Shown here one piece after another: positions 29,882-39,488 of a DNA stretch of 64,000 nucleotides. Numbering within the stretch: the stretch's first letter is position 1; each line of letters begins with the position of its first letter. Below the pieces are notes generated by a model that saw nothing but the letters and a program-made list of their open reading frames with translations, had not been told where the DNA came from and ran no database searches. The stretch is from Okeania sp. KiyG1 (GTDB lineage Bacteria > Cyanobacteriota > Cyanobacteriia > Cyanobacteriales > Microcoleaceae), in the NCBI RefSeq assembly GCF_014132355.1, contig NZ_BLZO01000136.1, positions 57,891 to 121,890 of the forward strand. Reading direction: 5' to 3'. The position numbers were made by a program, and so were the translations under genes.

Positions 29882-29934
29882 CCCGTTTTTTAAACGGGAA
29901 GGAAGTCGTTTAGACTAGACAACTAAAGTTGTCC
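29882..29934 (+). terminator. Tandem hairpins after pdxJ
   Basis: CCCGTTTTTTAAACGGG (29882-29898) and GACAACTAAAGTTGTC (29919-29934) follow the pdxJ stop by 35 and 72 bp; the second leads to GCTTTATTT. Likely transcription end for pdxJ, although the second hairpin may belong to the neighbouring tnpB remnant. Confidence 0.55.
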
Positions 29935-29957
29935 TGTGCTTTATTTAGGAATAAAAA

Positions 29958-30124
29958 GTAAGCAGAATCCTAGGCATTGGCCTTAGTAGACTGTGTAGGG
30001 GCACTTTGACTTTTCCCCAAAGAATATATCTTTGGTCAGCTAAGAATAGATGAAGCAACACAGATTTATTATGTTGCGTAGTATATACTTAGAATCCCCG
30101 TAACTTGAGTCTGGGGAGTAGTCA
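29958..30124 (+). pseudogene. tnpB 3' tail plus element right end
   Basis: Frame 29958-30053 reads VSRILGIGLSRLCRGTLTFP then QRIYLWSAKNR and stop, the standard TnpB C-terminal tail. The following bases to 30124 (GAATCCCCG ... CTGGGGAGTAGTCAA) match, inverted, the tail of the tnpB at 28480-29027. In TnpB systems the 3' end of the gene and the right end encode the guide (omega/reRNA) scaffold, so this is probably a solo guide/right-end remnant. It stops 23 bp before the ycf54 start. Confidence 0.72.
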
Positions 30125-30147
30125 ATAATTTCTGTTGATTGATTGAA

Positions 30148-30489
30148 ATGCAAACTTACTATTACGTTTTAGCTAGTAAAAAGTTTTTACTAGAGGAAGA
30201 ACCCCTAGAAGAAGTTTTTAGGGAACGCACCAGAGATTATCACGAAAAGGAAAAAGAAATAGATTTTTGGCTGGTTCCTCAGCCTGCTTTTTTAGAAGCT
30301 CCTGAAATGGCTAATATTAAGGCAAAATGTCCTCAACCTGCTGCAGGGATTATTTCTACTAATCCTAAATTTATTACTTGGTTAAAGTTACGTTTGGAGT
30401 CTGTAATTACAGGTGAATTTCAAGCACCTTCAGATTCTATCCCAGAACCTTTAGCTTCTCTTGAGGATGCTTCTGTGAAAGACTCTTGA
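30148..30489 (+). CDS. ycf54: Ycf54, Mg-protoporphyrin monomethyl ester cyclase-associated protein
   Basis: Small soluble protein needed for normal activity of the oxidative cyclase that makes the fifth ring of chlorophyll. The sequence YYYVLASKKFLLEEEPLEEV, EIDFWLVPQPAFLEAPE and KAKCPQPAAGIISTNPKFIT is very close to Ycf54 of other cyanobacteria and chloroplasts. The ATG at 30148 (MQTYYY) matches the family start; an upstream TTG frame start is less likely. A tnpB right-end remnant lies immediately upstream. The cyclase itself (AcsF/ChlE) is not in the window. Confidence 0.93.
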   Translation: MQTYYYVLASKKFLLEEEPLEEVFRERTRDYHEKEKEIDFWLVPQPAFLEAPEMANIKAKCPQPAAGIISTNPKFITWLKLRLESVITGEFQAPSDSIPEPLASLEDASVKDS

Positions 30490-30615
30490 AGAATTGACAG
30501 GAGTAGGGGAGTAGGGGAGTAGGGAGTAGGGGAGTGGGGAGTAGGGGAGTAGGGGAGTGGGGGAGTAGGGGAGTAATTATAGAATTATTAACATATACTG
30601 TATAACTGGATTATT

Positions 30616-30721
30616 TGACATCCTCCCGACGCTGCTCTCACACGAGAAAGCGCGGGATTCCCTAACATCACTGTTAGGGGCTTTCTGTTTCTTAGCACCC
30701 GCCTTCGCAGACTTAATCCCT
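30616..30721 (-). ncRNA. Putative tnpB right end / guide RNA scaffold region
   Basis: Downstream of the broken tnpB at 30722-31994: a CCCTAACATCACTGTTAGGG hairpin (30662-30681) and GCGCGGGATT / GAGAGCAGCGTCGGGAGG pairs, ending TTGACATCCTCCCGACG on the plus strand. The location and hairpins fit the right end that templates an omega RNA in IS200/IS605 elements. Inferred from position only. Upstream, 30490-30600 is GAGTAGGG tandem repeat. Confidence 0.4.
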
Positions 30722-31994
30722 TCAGGTCTTACAGTCGCTCCACAGACTGACACTGCTCCTCCCGCAGCCTTCGAGCGTGGGCGTTCCCTTGCGTCTGACG
30801 CCGACGCGGGTTCCCATCCGCAAAATATTTATTGAAGCGTTTATGTCCCTGTCATGGTGAGCTGCACACTCTGGGCCATCCCACTCTCTTACACTTAGAG
30901 GTAATTTTTCTACTATATGCCCACAATTAGAACAACGCTTTGTTAGCGTTTGCGAAGCATTCCGATAGGAAAGCTCCTCTGAAAGAGGCACTAGGAAAAT
31001 ATCTATCAATCTTGATTAATTCCCGTCCATACCATTGAGCTTTGTATTCTAATTGCCTGACTAATTCGGACCAGTTGGCATCACTACCCACCCCTCTTGC
31101 TCCCCTCCCGGGAGGGGATGGGGGTGGGTTATGGTTTTTGACCATGTTTTTTACTGCCAAGTCCTCAACTACAACAGTTTGATTTTCTCTGATTAATTGA
31201 GTGGTCAACTTGTGGGTATAGTCTCCTCTTGAATCTTTAATTTTTGCGTGTATCCTAGCTACTTTCAGTCTCGCCTTTTGGTAGTTATTAGATCCCTTAG
31301 TTTTTCTAGATAGATACTTCCCCGCCAATCTCAGCTTTTTGTGTAATTTGTTTATATTCTTAGGGTTAGCAATTTTTTTTCCATCACTGGTAGTAACTAA
31401 ACTGGCAATTCCGCGCGTCAATACCTATTTGTTTTTTGACTGGTTTAAGTTTTAAATCTCTGGTATCATTGACTCTCAAAGACACAGACCATCTACCACA
31501 GGAATCAAGTTTCACTGTTATTGTTGTTGGTAAACAATCTGGTGGCAGTTGTCTACTCCATCTCATAGGTAACGGTTCAGCACATTTAGCTAGATAGACT
31601 TGACCATCTTTCCACTTGAACGCTGATGAGCGTAAATTCAGCACTACCACCCGGCGCGCTTTTTCTTAAAGTAGGGATATTTAGTCCGCCCACTAAAAAA
31701 GTTAGTGTTTGCGCAGCATTCCGCAGGAAAAGCTGTCTGTAAGTGTCTCAAGCCTTGCTGTAAGGGTACACTGCTTACTTCTTTTAGGAAATCTAAATCT
31801 TCCTGCTTTTTCCAGTGAGTCAGCATAGCGGAAGTTTGCTTATACCCTACTCGCTCTTTATTTTCATACCAAGCTTGAGTCCTTGCTGCTAAAGCTCTGT
31901 TGTAGATCAGTCGAACACACCCCAATGTTCTCAGCAACAGGTTTTCCTGTTCTGGAGTAGGATAGAACCTAAACTTGTAAGCTTTTTCAACCAT
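30722..31994 (-). pseudogene. tnpB (IS200/IS605-type), broken by mini-palindrome insertions
   Basis: RNA-guided nuclease gene, now in at least four frames. Pieces in order: KAYKFRFYPTPEQENLLLRT and CVRLIYNRAL (N-terminal HTH), KYPYFKKK, then the WED/RuvC part with QIGIDAR, LIRENQTVVVEDLAVKNM (RuvC Glu), YGRELIKIDRYF, and RCSNCGH ... DRDINASINIL (zinc finger and third Asp). At 31707-31727 a 21-nt GTTTGCGCAGCATTCCGCAG insert sits in frame between QTAF and NFFSGR. At about 30935-30985 a composite insert of about 49 nt between DRYFPS and KRCSNCG shifts frame, and near 30785-30825 a CGTCGGCGTCAGACGC-containing insert alters the tail. Possible left-end sequence near 32040-32105. Confidence 0.88.
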
Positions 31995-31999
31995 TTACT

Positions 32000-32809
32000 A
32001 CTTGCTAATTCTAGGTTTACATTCTAATATATTCTGTGTGAAACCGCAAAATTGATTGGCATTCCCATCCCTCCGCTCCCGATCTGCGGAGAGCGCGGGT
32101 ATAAATGTCAACATTTAGATAAAAATTATCTTCATGTATCTTGTATCTTGAGAATATATTAGATTCCCCCCTCCTCTGTAGCAATGGCTCATTTATTGTC
32201 GCCAGAGAATATTTGCAACTCTATATTTTTGGTTAACTAATTCTAGCCAGATGTACGAAATTTCAAGGGATAAAATTTTTCTCCCTTGACGATAAATTGA
32301 CCCTACTCCCCCACTCCCTTACTCCCTGAGCAAACAATGAGGTCCAAAGCCTCCCCTTTTAAGCTATCCCTTACCAATAAGTCTTGAAACCCTTGTGAGG
32401 AAAAGGGAAGCAGCGGTGCGACCCCGCGGGGCGCGTCAGACGCAAGGGAACGCTCACTCCTGTGAGGGAGCAGGGGAGAAAGGAGAAAAAATCAATTTAG
32501 CTAAGTAAAACTACTGAAGTAGTTAAAAGAATGTATTTTTCTATACATTTTTTCTCCCGAAAAAGTCTTGGCTCGACTTATGCATAACTAGTCTATTTTG
32601 TCAAGTATTATCTTAAGAAAGATGTGGATAATGGATAGCCTTTTAAAGGGATGAAAAAAATTCAATTCAGTATTTTCAAGCCTCCGGTTTTAGTCGGAGG
32701 TACTGATAACTGATAACTGTTAACGCAGTTCCTCCGGAGGAGGCTAACTGATAGCGTAGCTCCTCCGCCAGGAGGCTAACTGAAATGACTCCCTACTTTG
32801 TTTTTGGCC
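32000..32809. other. Intergenic with a 295-bp dispersed repeat
   Basis: Contains the repeat 32355-32649 (ends CCTTTTAAGCTATCC / GGATAGCCTTTTAAAGG) with a GCGACCCCGCGGGGCGCG mini-palindrome inside (32411-32470), and CTCCGGAGGAGGCTAACTGA units (32690-32785). No gene. Confidence 0.65.
32355..32649. mobile_element. MITE-like family 8 (TTTTAAGCTATCC ends), copy 1
   Basis: Inverted ends TTTTAAGCTATCC / GGATAGCCTTTTAAA. A related interior (AAAAATGTA ... TTTCTCCCGAAAAAG ... TTAAGAAAGATG) also occurs at 36867-37112 and, nested, inside 11444-11975. Confidence 0.6.
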
Positions 32810-33490
32810 ATGAATGATACTCAACTGCAACTCCATAAATTCTGCTTGGGGGGCCTGAAAACTTTTATGGCCTCAGCTTTTTTGTTTTTGTCATCCTTGA
32901 CAATTGATACTAATCATGCTTTTGGTGTAGAAACTTGTCAACCTCCTGCTACTGACGAATATTTACTGGTAATAATTACAGAGACATCAGCAGCTCAAAA
33001 TATAGTTAGACGGAGTCTACCGCCAGATATTATCATCGAAGTCTGTCGCTACATTGACCAGACTGTTAGTAGTATCCGAGGTTTTGATGACCAAGATGTG
33101 GCTAGTGATTGGGCGCGTTATATTCAGGACATTGTAGGGTTGTCTGCTTATGTAGTTAGACCTAGCGAAGAAACAACTCCATCAGATACTCCATTACCAG
33201 CGCCTCCTGAAATAGGATTTAATCCTCAACCTCTGGGTAAGGGTTTTGCAGTTTTAGTCGATTATAATAATCAACCAGAAATTGCTCTACAGTTGGAAAG
33301 AAGTTTAGGGCGAAATGTAGGTTTAGTTGCCTATGGACAAAAACCTTTCTTATTGGTTACATATACTGAGAATAGGAAAGCTGCTACAAATAGCTTATTC
33401 AACTTAAGCGATCGCGGATTTTTAGCTTTTGTTGTGGATAGTAGCAGGGTGACATTAATTAGTCCTAGAATTAAATCAATCAATAACTAA
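32810..33490 (+). CDS. Conserved secreted protein of unknown function (cyanobacterial type)
   Basis: 226 aa from ATG 32810; a TTG four codons earlier is a weaker start. The N-terminus has a long n-region and a hydrophobic stretch (TFMASAFLFLSSLT) ending near a NHAFGVE cleavage-like site, so export is likely. The mature part contains a proline-rich linker (PSDTPLPAPPEIG) and a C-terminal domain with NQPEIALQLERSLGRNVGLV and FLLVTYTENRKAA. This looks like the cyanobacterial secreted protein class with a SPOR-like fold, but I cannot name it. Its stop overlaps the end of the convergent gene at 33480 by 11 bp. Confidence 0.72.
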   Translation: MNDTQLQLHKFCLGGLKTFMASAFLFLSSLTIDTNHAFGVETCQPPATDEYLLVIITETSAAQNIVRRSLPPDIIIEVCRYIDQTVSSIRGFDDQDVASDWARYIQDIVGLSAYVVRPSEETTPSDTPLPAPPEIGFNPQPLGKGFAVLVDYNNQPEIALQLERSLGRNVGLVAYGQKPFLLVTYTENRKAATNSLFNLSDRGFLAFVVDSSRVTLISPRIKSINN

Positions 33491-33935
33491 AACTAGCAAC
33501 CCAAGATACAGCTACTCCTAGAACAAAACCTGCTATTACCTGTATGGGAGTATGGCCTAATAACTCTTTGAGACGGTCTTGACTGAGATGGTGGTCTTCT
33601 TGGAAAAATTCATCGATAATTTGATTGAGAATTCTTGCTTGTAGTCCGGCAGCTTGACGAACTCCCGCTGCATCATACATTACTATTATGGCAAAAACTA
33701 AAGCCAGTGCAAATTCTGGACTCCCCCAACCTTTGGCTTGACCCACTCCTACTGCCAGTGCAGCTACAAATGCAGAATGAGAGCTGGGCATTCCCCCTGC
33801 TGTGACTAAAGCCTGTAAATTAATCTTACCATTTTGAACTAACTCCACCACTACCTTGACCACTTGGGCTATTCCACAAGCTAGGAGGGCAACCCATAGA
33901 ACATGGTTATCCATGATTTCGCCAATATTTTGCAT
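33480..33935 (-). CDS. Divergent PAP2 family membrane protein (DUF212)
   Basis: 151 aa with several hydrophobic helices and the hallmark GGMPSSHSAFVAALA (a variant of the phosphatase SRPSSHS motif) plus YDAAGVRQAAGLQA and HTPIQVIAGFVLG. Members are distant relatives of PAP2 lipid phosphatases whose reaction is not settled. Nine bases separate it from crtE upstream on the same strand, so the two are almost certainly co-transcribed. The pairing with geranylgeranyl diphosphate synthase is common in cyanobacteria and hints at a role on prenyl diphosphates (inference). Confidence 0.9.
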   Translation of the reverse strand: MQNIGEIMDNHVLWVALLACGIAQVVKVVVELVQNGKINLQALVTAGGMPSSHSAFVAALAVGVGQAKGWGSPEFALALVFAIIVMYDAAGVRQAAGLQARILNQIIDEFFQEDHHLSQDRLKELLGHTPIQVIAGFVLGVAVSWVASFSY

Positions 33936-33944
33936 ATTGTACTC

Positions 33945-34895
33945 CTAGTTACTGCGACTGACAATAAAATCTGCTAAGGCTATTAAAGGCATGGCCTTTT
34001 CTCCAAAAACTTCTAACTCTGCCTTGGCATTCTCAATTAGTTTTTGAGCTTGAGACCAAGATTCTTCTAGTCCCCAAATAGCAGGATAGGTAGCTTTTTG
34101 AGCCTCAATATCCTTTCTGGCGGTTTTCCCTAGCTCTTCTGTTGTGGCAGTAATATCGAGAATATCATCAACTATTTGAAAAGCTAGACCAATATTTTGA
34201 GCATAACGGGAAAGTCTTTGTAGATTAGTTTGGGAAGCATTGGCAAGTATTGCTCCACAGACTACGCAGGTTTCTAAAAGAGCGCCTGTTTTGTGAGTAT
34301 GGATAAAATGCAGTGTTTCTTCAGATACCTCTGAAAGTCCCTCTGAAGCCAAATCTACTACTTGACCTCCGACTAACCCTGCTGCTCCCACAGCTTTTCC
34401 GAGATGAGCTATTACTTGTAGCACTTGCTGTGGTAGGACATTCTTAGTTTGAGTAGCTACAAACTCAAAGGCGTAACTTAACAGACCATCCCCTGCCAGA
34501 ATAGCAATATCCTCACCATAAACTTTATGGTTTGTTAATTTACCTCGGCGATAGTCATCGTTATCCATTGCGGGTAAGTCATCGTGGATCAATGACATAG
34601 TATGGATCATTTCTAATGCACAGGCAGTAGGCATTGCCATTTCTATATTTCCGCCTGATAATTCACAACTAGCCAAGCAAAGAATTGGACGTAACCGCTT
34701 ACCACCTGCTAATAGGGAATAGCGCATCGCCTCATAAATTTTCTCTGGATAGACTACGGTAATAGAATTGTCCAGAGCTTTTTCAACCAGAGCTTTTTGC
34801 TTTGCTAGATAGGTAGATAGGTCAAAAGTTGTATCTATTTGAAATTGAGGGAGCATGGGATTAATATTATGGCCACTATTTGGCATTAGCACCAT
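33945..34895 (-). CDS. crtE: Geranylgeranyl diphosphate synthase (polyprenyl synthetase)
   Basis: Builds GGPP from IPP and allylic diphosphates for carotenoids, the chlorophyll phytyl tail and quinones. 316 aa. Seen: GGKRLRP (substrate Lys/Arg), first Asp-rich motif [26 protein letters not shown], and second Asp-rich motif [24 protein letters not shown]. The ATG at 34895 gives a short non-conserved leader; Met4 is an alternative. Overlaps no other gene; leads the crtE-PAP2-like pair. folD lies 650 bp upstream on the same strand. Confidence 0.94.
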   Translation of the reverse strand: MVLMPNSGHNINPMLPQFQIDTTFDLSTYLAKQKALVEKALDNSITVVYPEKIYEAMRYSLLAGGKRLRPILCLASCELSGGNIEMAMPTACALEMIHTMSLIHDDLPAMDNDDYRRGKLTNHKVYGEDIAILAGDGLLSYAFEFVATQTKNVLPQQVLQVIAHLGKAVGAAGLVGGQVVDLASEGLSEVSEETLHFIHTHKTGALLETCVVCGAILANASQTNLQRLSRYAQNIGLAFQIVDDILDITATTEELGKTARKDIEAQKATYPAIWGLEESWSQAQKLIENAKAELEVFGEKAMPLIALADFIVSRSN

Positions 34896-35547
34896 AGATT
34901 ATACACTTTATCGGTTTCAATCCTGAAAATTTATTTGAAGAAGGTTTTGGGTGGTAGGTGGTAGGTGGTAGGTCTTCAACAATTAATAATTAATAATTAA
35001 TAATTAATAATGAATTATTACCTTTCCTTTTAAAGAATAGGATTGACTCCAAGGACAATTTTTCTTTTCCTTCAACTGCTATAAAGTATAAGCTGTCATG
35101 TCAGTTAGCCTCCTGTCGCAGGAACTGCGTTAACAATTATCAGTACCTATTGAACGATTCTTTGCAGGACAACATTTCAGAGGTGTCACTTCAGTTTAAT
35201 GTTAATTAGGGTTTGCTGAAAAAGTCTAATAGTGATGATAGGGAACACTTAACTGGGAACAGGGAACAGTTTAGACTATCTGTCATGGCCACATTTTCTG
35301 ATAGTTACTGTCAAAACTTTACTATTTTGAGACGACAACAGCCAAAAACTAGGTACTCTTTCCAGACCTAAAAAGGCTCAAACCTTTATTGAATAGTGCT
35401 TTTATATTTAATCAGCAAGCCCTAATTATTCTTATTTTTACTTCTCCCCTACTACCCCACTCCCTGTACGGACGCCCTTATGCAACGTCCCTACCCACTC
35501 CCTGACCTATCCGTGTATCCGTGCCATAATCTGTGTGAGCCACTTCC
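34896..35547. other. Intergenic between folD and crtE
   Basis: Contains GGTAGGTGGTAGGT repeats (34950-34975), a heptamer array (34981-35010), a CTCCTGTCGCAGGA palindrome, and the MITE 35218-35423. No gene. Confidence 0.6.
35218..35423. mobile_element. MITE family 4, copy 3 (AATT target repeat)
   Basis: Ends AGGGTTTGCTGA / TCAGCAAGCCCT, 206 bp, with AATT directly repeated on each side (35214-35217, 35424-35427). Confidence 0.8.
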
Positions 35548-36411
35548 CTACTTGAGTAAACTACTCCAGCGTTCTACAGTATTTTGTAATAATATGGCTA
35601 CAGTCATCGGGCCAACTCCACCAGGCACGGGAGTAATAAATTCTGCTACCTCCGCTACAGAGTCAAATTGAACATCTCCCACTAATCTACTATTGCCTGC
35701 CTCATCTGTGACTCGATTAATTCCTACATCTATTACTGTTGCTCCTGGTTTGACCATCTCCGCCGTAATCATTTCTGGCCTACCAACTGCTGCTACGAGA
35801 ATATCTGCATTTCTGGTTATGTCCTCTAAATTCTGAGACCGAGAATGGGCAATAGTTACTGTACTATTAGCTTCTAATAACATTAATGCCATTGGTTTGC
35901 CGACCAAAATACTACGCCCCAGTATTACTGCTTGTTTTCCCGGTAATTCTATTTTGTATTCTTGCAACAAGCGCATCACCCCCGCAGGAGTACAACTGCG
36001 TAAACCTTTTTCACCTCGGAGCAGTTGACCTAAATTCATGGGATGAAGTCCATCTACGTCTTTACTGGGGTCTGTTTGGTAGAGTAAAGAAGTAGAGTCT
36101 AAGTGTTCTGGAAGAGGTAGTTGGACGAGAATGCCGTCTACTTCTGGGTTTTGGTTTAATTGTTGAATTACTTGTGTTAGTTCAGCTTGAGATGTTTGGG
36201 CCGGAAAATGTTTGCCGAAGGAGGATATTCCTACTTGACTACAGGCTTTTTCTTTGTTGCGGACATATACTGCACTGGCAGGGTTGTCTCCCACCATTAA
36301 TACTGCTAACCCCGGAGGACGACCAATTTTGCTTTGCAAAGTTTGAACTTTTTGTTGGAGTTCTGCTTTGATTTTTTTGGCCAGTGCTTTACCGTCTAAT
36401 TTATTTACCAT
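35548..36411 (-). CDS. folD: Bifunctional methylenetetrahydrofolate dehydrogenase / methenyltetrahydrofolate cyclohydrolase
   Basis: One-carbon metabolism: interconverts methylene-, methenyl- and 10-formyl-tetrahydrofolate with NADP. 287 aa. Seen: [20 protein letters not shown] with YVRNKEK (catalytic Tyr/Lys region), [30 protein letters not shown], the dinucleotide loop [25 protein letters not shown], and [13 protein letters not shown]. All are FolD signatures and the length is standard. Monocistronic start without a clear SD; oriented toward crtE. Confidence 0.96.
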   Translation of the reverse strand: MVNKLDGKALAKKIKAELQQKVQTLQSKIGRPPGLAVLMVGDNPASAVYVRNKEKACSQVGISSFGKHFPAQTSQAELTQVIQQLNQNPEVDGILVQLPLPEHLDSTSLLYQTDPSKDVDGLHPMNLGQLLRGEKGLRSCTPAGVMRLLQEYKIELPGKQAVILGRSILVGKPMALMLLEANSTVTIAHSRSQNLEDITRNADILVAAVGRPEMITAEMVKPGATVIDVGINRVTDEAGNSRLVGDVQFDSVAEVAEFITPVPGGVGPMTVAILLQNTVERWSSLLK

Positions 36412-38085
36412 GGTTATTTCTTGTTTGAGTTTTGTTTTGAAAATTCTGTATCGGAATAGATTTCTTTATTTTTATTTTTGATTTTTAAAGTATATTTTTT
36501 GTCAACATAAGAATAATAGTATGGTTGTTAGTATCTAAAAGTAGATTTTGTGATGTTTTAAGTAAATAAAAATATTGTTTAATTTTGGGCACTAAAGGAT
36601 TCAATATAGAGTTAAATATTTTATTGGTATTATGGAATAATAGAGTATTTTTATTTGAAAACTAATATTTTAGTGGAATCTAGGATAATTTCAGTTAAAA
36701 GTTAACTGTTATCAGTATCTCAGTTTTAAACTGGAGGCTTGAAATACTGAATTTTATTTTTTTATCCTCTTGAAGGAGCAGGCTTGAGGCTTTATTTATT
36801 TGGTCAGGATGAAAGAATTAAACAATTAATAATTAACAATTACCGAAAATTTGTGGTCTCAAGTCTCCCTTTTTAAACTATCCCTTATAAGGAATTCCTG
36901 AAAACTTTGTGGGGAGTAGGGGAGCAGGGAGCAGGGGAGAAGGAAGAAAGAATCATAGTAGATAGGAAAAAACAACTTAAGTAATCAAAAAAATGTACTT
37001 TTTAATAAACTTTTTATCTGACAAAAACCTTTTATCTAGTTGTAGATAACCTGTCTATGCTATCAAGTTTTATGTTTTAAAAAATGTTGATAAAGCATAG
37101 CTTTTTAAAGAGATAAAAACAGAAACTATTTCTGATATCAAGCCTCTTTATTGCAGAGGTACTGATAACTGATAACTGATAACTGAAATGACCGAAAAAT
37201 TGTGGTTGAAAGCCTCCTAATTTTAAGAGGATAAAAAGCGGTCTCCGGATGGCGTTTGCTACCGCAAAGCTTTCCGTTCCGGAATGCTACCGCAAACGCT
37301 AACAGCGGAGCGGCTCTGATAAGAGCGGGTCTCGGAGCCATATCCAATCGACCAAGAGAAGAAAAATTTTCATGATTAGTCAATTTTTAAAGGAGAGGTA
37401 ATTCTAAATTCTAAATTCTAAATTCTTGAACTCTCCTTCAAAAAAGATGTTTTTTTCTTTTTTATCTTTGATGAGTAGAGGCTTTAAGGCTTAATTTTTA
37501 GGTGATAATTAAAAAAAATTATAGCAGTCAAAGCAAGGGTTAGGATAGTTCTATAGCAATATGATTTGAGTTGTGAGATATTGCAAACTTTTAGGGAACA
37601 CCTAAGCTGGGAACAGGGAACACAGAAGTAGAAAAAACCTATCATATGAATATAATAATTGCTATATTCTATACTTTTAAGGAATATCTCAATTCTCACA
37701 ACTGATTCCTGATTGCTATAAAACTTAAAACTCAGACAACGCTAGATTTTTTATTCTTATTTCTTCCTTCTTTGTTCTGCTATACTTCTAAATTTTAAGT
37801 ATGATGAAAGTGATGGAAATAAATTTTATTTTTTTAGTAATAATTATAAAACCATAGTTTAAATAAGGAAAAAAAGTTTTGATGAAAACGAGGGAAGCCA
37901 TTAATGAAGTCAGAAGTCAGAAGTCAGAAGCGGTGCGACCCCGCGACGACGTCAGTCGCAAGGAAACGCGCACCAAGAGAGTCAGAAGTTATTTTTGTGA
38001 CGGGAATTTGAGCAAGCCTCCAAAAAAAATTGGCCTTAAAAGGGGGAGGTTTAGACCCAATTATTTTGATAAAAATGTATTGAGA
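36412..38085. other. 1.7-kb intergenic with dispersed repeats
   Basis: Contains the family-8 repeat (36867-37112), a mini-palindrome region (37225-37345), an inverted hairpin pair around 37490-37700, and AGTCAGAAGTCAGAAGCGG with a GCGACCCCGCGACGACG element (37910-37979). Short open frames at 37138-37383 and 37484-37699 are made of these and are unsupported. Confidence 0.65.
36867..37112. mobile_element. MITE-like family 8, copy 2
   Basis: Ends CCCTTTTTAAACTATCCC / ATAGCTTTTTAAAGAG with the same interior as 32355-32649. Confidence 0.55.
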
Positions 38086-38556
38086 ATGAATTTATTAAGG
38101 ATATTGCAGAAGTTTCCATTTAGCTTTCTGTTTATTCCTTCTTTCTGTTTAAATCCATTGTTTAATAAATTCAAAACTATTCTAATTCTGTTGTTAGTAA
38201 CAAATTTAATTAGTTGCGGAAAAATTACAGAAACAGCGATTAAATTAAATCTGAATGTGAGTCGAATTAACAAAATTCAAACAAGGGGTAAAATCGATCG
38301 CCAAGTATATTTGAAAGGAACTGTAGAAAGTCAAGCTCCATTCTTAGAAACTGGTGCTTATGAATTAACAGATGATACTGGCAGTATTTGGATATTTACT
38401 ACAGCAGAATTACCAGAGGTGGGAACGGAAATAACAATTAAAGGGAAAATAAGTTATCAAAGTATAGTGGTTCCCGAATTAGGAAACCAGGATGTGGGAG
38501 ATTTTTATGTAGAAGAAATAGAACGAGTAGAAGTTGAAAATCAAAATCAAGAGTAA
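38086..38556 (+). CDS. Lipoprotein with an OB-fold-like domain
   Basis: From ATG 38086, 156 aa: a long signal region ending in LILLLVTNLISCGK, where LISC fits a lipobox with the Cys as lipidation site. The mature domain (QVYLKGTVESQAPFLETGAY, ELTDDTGSIWIFT, PEVGTEITIKGKI) has the strand pattern of the bacterial OB-fold (YgiW/tOB-like) proteins. The frame is open 207 bases further upstream, but that extension translates a tandem AGTCAGA repeat and a GC-rich mini-palindrome, so it is not credible as a start. Function unknown; envelope location inferred. Confidence 0.72.
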   Translation: MNLLRILQKFPFSFLFIPSFCLNPLFNKFKTILILLLVTNLISCGKITETAIKLNLNVSRINKIQTRGKIDRQVYLKGTVESQAPFLETGAYELTDDTGSIWIFTTAELPEVGTEITIKGKISYQSIVVPELGNQDVGDFYVEEIERVEVENQNQE

Positions 38557-38633
38557 GCATTTCCTGCGGAATGCTGCGCAAACAGCTATTAGCTGATAGC
38601 TGACGGCTGAATGCTTTTACAATCAAGAAGAAA

Positions 38634-39080
38634 ATGAATAACAATAATTTACCTCATGTAGCGATCGCTATTCTTTACCGAGAAGGGAAATTTCTGATGC
38701 AACTCCGGGATAATATTCCGAATATTTTTTATCCTGGTGTTTGGGCTTTTTTTGGAGGTCATATCGAACCTGGAGAAACAGCAGAAGTGGCTCTGAAAAG
38801 AGAATTAGCAGAAGAAATAAGTTATATACCTGAGACAGTTTCGGAGTTTGGTGTTTACTCTGATGTTAAAGTTGTTCGTCATGTATTTTATGCTCCTTTA
38901 ACTGTGGAATTAAAAGATTTGGTTTTGGGAGAAGGTTGGGATATGGGGTTATTAACTCCAGCAGAAATTAAGGCTGGTAAAGCTTATTCTGAGAATGCTG
39001 GAATGGAGCGATCGCTTGGTGAATTTCATCAAAAAATTCTCTTAGATTTTATGGATAAATATGGTACTTTAATTGATTGA
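38634..39080 (+). CDS. Nudix hydrolase
   Basis: 148 aa with a complete Nudix box GGHIEPGETAEVALKRELAE followed by E: G-x5-E-x7-REL-x-EE pattern, which binds Mg2+ and cleaves nucleoside diphosphate-linked substrates. The preceding YPGVWAFFGGH is typical. Which diphosphate is cleaved cannot be predicted. Separated from the lipoprotein gene by a GCATTTCCTGCGGAATGCTG mini-palindrome (38551-38583). Confidence 0.88.
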   Translation: MNNNNLPHVAIAILYREGKFLMQLRDNIPNIFYPGVWAFFGGHIEPGETAEVALKRELAEEISYIPETVSEFGVYSDVKVVRHVFYAPLTVELKDLVLGEGWDMGLLTPAEIKAGKAYSENAGMERSLGEFHQKILLDFMDKYGTLID

Positions 39081-39488
39081 AACTTGGAAATTATTTTAGA
39101 TAATTTTTCCGCTGGTTACTGGGAATTAACTCTAATAATGTGCGGGTAATTAAAACAGAAATTATTTATCAAAATAACATGGGTCTAAAATCCCGCCTTT
39201 TAAGGCGAAATATTTTTGGAACCTTGCTCAAATCCCCTACTTCCCTCCTCCTGGGAGGGGTTAGGGGTGGGTTGGGAGGGGTTAGGGGTGGGTTTACTTC
39301 TGACTTCTGACTTCTTTAAGAGGTACACTTATCGCGGGCAAGATGCCCGCACTACAATAATTTTACTATCCAAATTTGTACCTCATTTGTCCGGAATCTG
39401 CTGTAAGACTTCAAATCAAAGAACTGATAACTAATAACTAATAACTGATAACTGATAACTAATAACTGATAACTGATAACTGAATAGA
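39081..39488. other. Intergenic, AACTGATAACTAAT tandem repeats
   Basis: TAGGGGTGGGTT runs (39250-39295) and ACTGATAACTAATAACT tandem units (39420-39482). No gene. Confidence 0.6.

Noticed and set aside
37138-37383. 81-codon minus-strand frame between folD and the lipoprotein gene
   Set aside because: Crosses mini-palindrome sequence (GCTACCGCAAACGC); no conserved feature.
37879-38085. 69-residue N-terminal extension of the OB-fold lipoprotein
   Set aside because: It translates AGTCAGAAGTCAG repeats and a GC-rich palindrome; the signal peptide follows the Met at 38086.
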